Below, piece by piece: positions 61,905-64,000 of a stretch of DNA of 64,000 nucleotides (positions are counted from its first letter, which is position 1; each line of letters opens with the position of its first letter). The translations under genes and the position numbers were made by a program. The DNA comes from an uncultured Glaciecola sp. (lineage in GTDB: Bacteria; Pseudomonadota; Gammaproteobacteria; Enterobacterales; Alteromonadaceae), in contig CAJQOP010000048.1 of the NCBI GenBank assembly GCA_905479945.1, positions 1-64,000 of the forward strand, in the 5' to 3' direction. The notes beneath the pieces are model-generated. The model was not told the DNA's origin. It saw nothing but the letters and a program-made list of their open reading frames with translations, and did no database searches.

Positions 61905-62059
61905 TTTATCTTCTGTTTACCGTCAGATACATAACAATCATCCGGAAAACACTGCCATTTACCCATGTAGAAGTCATCTGCCATTGGAATCCTTTTCAAT
62001 TGTCGCAATGCACCTAAACATCACTATAGCATTTGTAAATTGGCTTTCCATTTGTTTAT

Positions 62060-62087
62060 CCATAGCTTTCCCATAGTTTTTCCATAG
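62060..62087. promoter_or_regulatory. Three CCATAG direct repeats, 11-bp spacing
   Basis: CCATAG begins at 62060, 62071 and 62082, exactly one helical turn apart, in the gap between the broken winged-helix gene and the PKD lipoprotein gene. OmpR/PhoP-type winged helices bind such in-phase direct repeats, so it is a candidate site for the adjacent regulator or a paralogue. Confidence 0.5.
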
Positions 62088-62161
62088 AACATTTGAACCA
62101 TAAAAGACTAAGGTCAAATCTGAAAAAAATTAATGGCTGCATATAACAAGGAGAAACAATC

Positions 62162-64000
62162 ATGCGACTTTTAAAAGGATGTTTTAACCCATCAGCTCAG
62201 CTCAACAATCTAGTTTTGATTACGAGACTTAGTCTATCAATCTTCATTTTACTCTTGGCATCGGGCTGCAGTTGGCTAGATGGTAAAGACAAGAGCGAGC
62301 CACCTGCGGTAATTGCAGAAATAGCGCCTCAAGCACAGTTTAGTGTGGCTGTTCAATCTGGAAAAGCCCCACTGGTCGTTGTATTTACGGATACATCTCA
62401 AGCTGGCTCATCTTCGATTACTTCTTGGCAATGGGATTTTGGCGATGGTGGAACCAGCGCATTACAAAACCCCCAATACACTTTTGAAATACACGGTACT
62501 TACACAGTTACGTTAACTGTAAGCTCGGCGGATGGAACTGACACCTCAAGCCTAGCAGAAGCTGTTGTAGTAGCTCCGGCAGATACAACAACAAAAATCA
62601 CGGTAGTTGGAGTAAGGGGATTTCCAATAACGGATGTTACTGCTAGTTCCAGTACTTTTGAAATTATTGATCAAAATAATAACGAGCTTGATCAGTTTGA
62701 AATTATTCTGACATCGAACTCCGAATCAGGTGTCATTCGAATAAGCAAGGAGGGATACATAGATGGACTCCTTCACTTACAAAACAGTGAACTAGACCAA
62801 ACCAAAGTATTAACACTGCTAGATAGATTGCCCCCAATCAAAGTAGACGCGTTAATGGGTGGTGAATATATTGGAATAGATGGCGCTACAGTAGTGCTTC
62901 CCGAAGAAGCATTTGTTAATGCCAATGGTGAAAGTGTTACTGGCACTATAGATTTGTATATCACGCCCGTTGATATTTCTGACGAGTTAAAAATTAAAGC
63001 ATTCCCTGGAAGTTTTTACGGTATGCCCGATGAAAGCACCATTCCCGCCGGTGAAGATTTGCAACAACAGTTGTTTTCCTTTGGTGTTGCAGCATTTTCA
63101 TTCTACCAAAATGACGAAAAGTTACAGTTAAAAGACGGTCTTAACGCTGAGCTGAAATTACCGATTTACGCGTCGAAGGATATTTACGATGAGGATTTAG
63201 TCATTGGCGGTGTTATTCCAATGTGGATTTTAGATGAAGAAACCGGTGTTTGGGTGCAAGAAGGCCAAGGAACAATAATAGCTAATCCGCTAGTTGCCTC
63301 AGGGTTTTCGCTAAAATCCTCAACCACTCATTTCACTTGGTTTAATACAGATATATGGGCTTACTCTCCCAGTGGTGCAGGCGGTTCCGGTTCATCCGTA
63401 GGCCCTGGCAGTTGTCGACTAACAATCACTATAATTGGCGCAGTAGAAGATGAATATTTGAGCTTTTCATTAACCAATGGTTTCGTTTCGACAGCTAGAT
63501 CTACTTTGACACAAAACATACTTTGGGATAGTTTTCCGATTGAGACTAGCATTCCCGTTGGAGCGCTTATCTCTGCTGTCGTAACACAAGGAGAGAAAAC
63601 CAAACAGCAGAACCTGTTGTGTTTTGAGGCTAATGCTTCGGTAGAAATCATATTGGAAGAAGCCGCTCCTGAATTTGTTACTTGGAACTTAGAAGCGCTG
63701 CCTGTTTTTAATAGGGAAACCCCAAATGACCCTTACACAATAATTTCAAATGACATTATTATTGGCGGTCACTTCATCAATACCAGCCAGGTTGAAGTTG
63801 AGTCTTCGCTTGTAGTCAACAGCCCATTTAGCTTGCTTAACCGACGATATAAAAGAGGAGTTGTTTTTTTAGAGACGGATCCTAGTCCTACGATCATCAG
63901 AGCTGTTTTATCGAATGATTTTGGACAAGATGAAAGAGTTACTCCAATTGAATATATTGCCGAACACTCACCTTTACTCGCGTATTTTTATGTTGTGCCA
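62162..64000 (+). CDS. PKD-domain lipoprotein, partial at right edge
   Basis: Open for 613 codons from the ATG at 62162 (AAGGAG eight bases upstream) to the window end, so the C-terminus is missing. It is absent from the ORF track because it has no stop in the window. Lipobox LASGC near residue 37. A PKD domain follows (about 55-140) with the typical SWQWDFGDGGTSALQNPQYT and GTYTVTLTVSS. Beyond it are beta-rich segments and a GAGGSGSSVGPG linker. A surface or periplasmic lipoprotein, perhaps for carbohydrate or protein binding. Confidence 0.82.
   Translation, partial: MRLLKGCFNPSAQLNNLVLITRLSLSIFILLLASGCSWLDGKDKSEPPAVIAEIAPQAQFSVAVQSGKAPLVVVFTDTSQAGSSSITSWQWDFGDGGTSALQNPQYTFEIHGTYTVTLTVSSADGTDTSSLAEAVVVAPADTTTKITVVGVRGFPITDVTASSSTFEIIDQNNNELDQFEIILTSNSESGVIRISKEGYIDGLLHLQNSELDQTKVLTLLDRLPPIKVDALMGGEYIGIDGATVVLPEEAFVNANGESVTGTIDLYITPVDISDELKIKAFPGSFYGMPDESTIPAGEDLQQQLFSFGVAAFSFYQNDEKLQLKDGLNAELKLPIYASKDIYDEDLVIGGVIPMWILDEETGVWVQEGQGTIIANPLVASGFSLKSSTTHFTWFNTDIWAYSPSGAGGSGSSVGPGSCRLTITIIGAVEDEYLSFSLTNGFVSTARSTLTQNILWDSFPIETSIPVGALISAVVTQGEKTKQQNLLCFEANASVEIILEEAAPEFVTWNLEALPVFNRETPNDPYTIISNDIIIGGHFINTSQVEVESSLVVNSPFSLLNRRYKRGVVFLETDPSPTIIRAVLSNDFGQDERVTPIEYIAEHSPLLAYFYVVP

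Larger units (their letters stand above)
59824..61984 (-). pseudogene. Broken winged-helix / TolB / TPR regulator gene
   Basis: Read from the ATG at 61984 (AAGGA five bases upstream), the product starts MADDFYMGKWQCFPDDC and shows the first half of an OmpR/CadC-type winged helix. A 13-bp tandem duplication (61879-61904) then shifts the frame and gives an early TGA. If one copy is removed, the frame continues into KLEPKAMDVLLVLAKADGQL and the rest of the winged helix. A second lesion follows: an in-frame TAA at 61660-61662, after which the same frame continues through a membrane helix, a TolB-like domain and TPRs. The intact gene would be about 710 codons, the size of CadC-like one-component regulators. 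Two separate lesions point to a pseudogene, although the C-terminal part may still be translated. Confidence 0.8.

Noticed and set aside
1-64000. tRNA, rRNA, CRISPR arrays, prophage or insertion sequences
   Set aside because: I looked for typical tRNA arms, regular spacer-repeat patterns and transposase or integrase motifs and found none; the tandem repeats are too short and degenerate to be CRISPR.

Overview
The window looks like chromosomal DNA of a marine gammaproteobacterium, most likely of the Alteromonadales (Paraglaciecola/Glaciecola/Alteromonas-like). The reasons are moderate-to-low GC, OpgG/OpgH, PnuC, PEP-CTERM proteins, TRAP transport with a matching porin, DUF3718 and DUF2780 proteins, and many Gram-negative lipoproteins. 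This placement is inferred from gene content, not from a marker gene. I see no rRNA, tRNA, CRISPR array, prophage or intact insertion sequence.

Layout. 0-2.4 kb: a hipBA-type toxin-antitoxin pair with a symmetrical array of operator half-sites. 2.4-6.6 kb: a secreted protein, then a compact bufferin operon (bufA-bufB-bufC-DoxX) preceded by a YHS-domain lipoprotein, probably for copper handling. 6.8-9.7 kb: kynureninase, an alkyltransferase-like protein and a formamidase-like hydrolase (tryptophan catabolism). 9.9-15.5 kb: a giant DUF2339 membrane protein, an NadR-like kinase and PnuC (nicotinamide riboside salvage), a histidine phosphatase and a DUF2780 protein. 15.7-25.5 kb: a secreted S33 hydrolase, an unrecognised membrane protein, a lectin-like PEP-CTERM protein, an LplT-PlsC fusion, a lipoprotein, and an aminotransferase/sulfotransferase pair. 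25.5-29.2 kb: opgGH for periplasmic glucans. 29.7-36.4 kb: a porin and TRAP transporter operon divergent from a Cache-type two-component system. 36.4-48.6 kb: a GAF-GGDQF-EAL protein, a membrane AraC regulator, an S41 peptidase, a DUF2059 protein, an ABC exporter, a DUF4386 protein, YgiQ and DgkA.

48.7-56.7 kb is the most coherent regulatory block. A FixL-like haem PAS kinase, FixJ and a divergent FixK-like Crp/Fnr regulator without an Fe-S cysteine cluster lie among two universal stress proteins, glgC, two cytochrome c lipoproteins, a YdcH protein and a MoeB/ThiF protein. Four TTGAY-N4-RTCAA boxes sit in front of the usp genes, glgC and the first cytochrome, so the block reads as a local FixLJ-K oxygen regulon.

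56.9-64 kb: an AsmA-like protein, a DUF3185 protein, a canonical PEP-CTERM protein, a DUF3718 protein, a broken winged-helix/TolB/TPR regulator gene (13-bp duplication frameshift plus an in-frame TAA), and a PKD-domain lipoprotein that runs off the right edge.

A theme across the window is short degenerate tandem repeats (7-18 bp units, 2-6 copies), often in multiples of three at the ends of coding regions. One of them has frameshifted the regulator gene.
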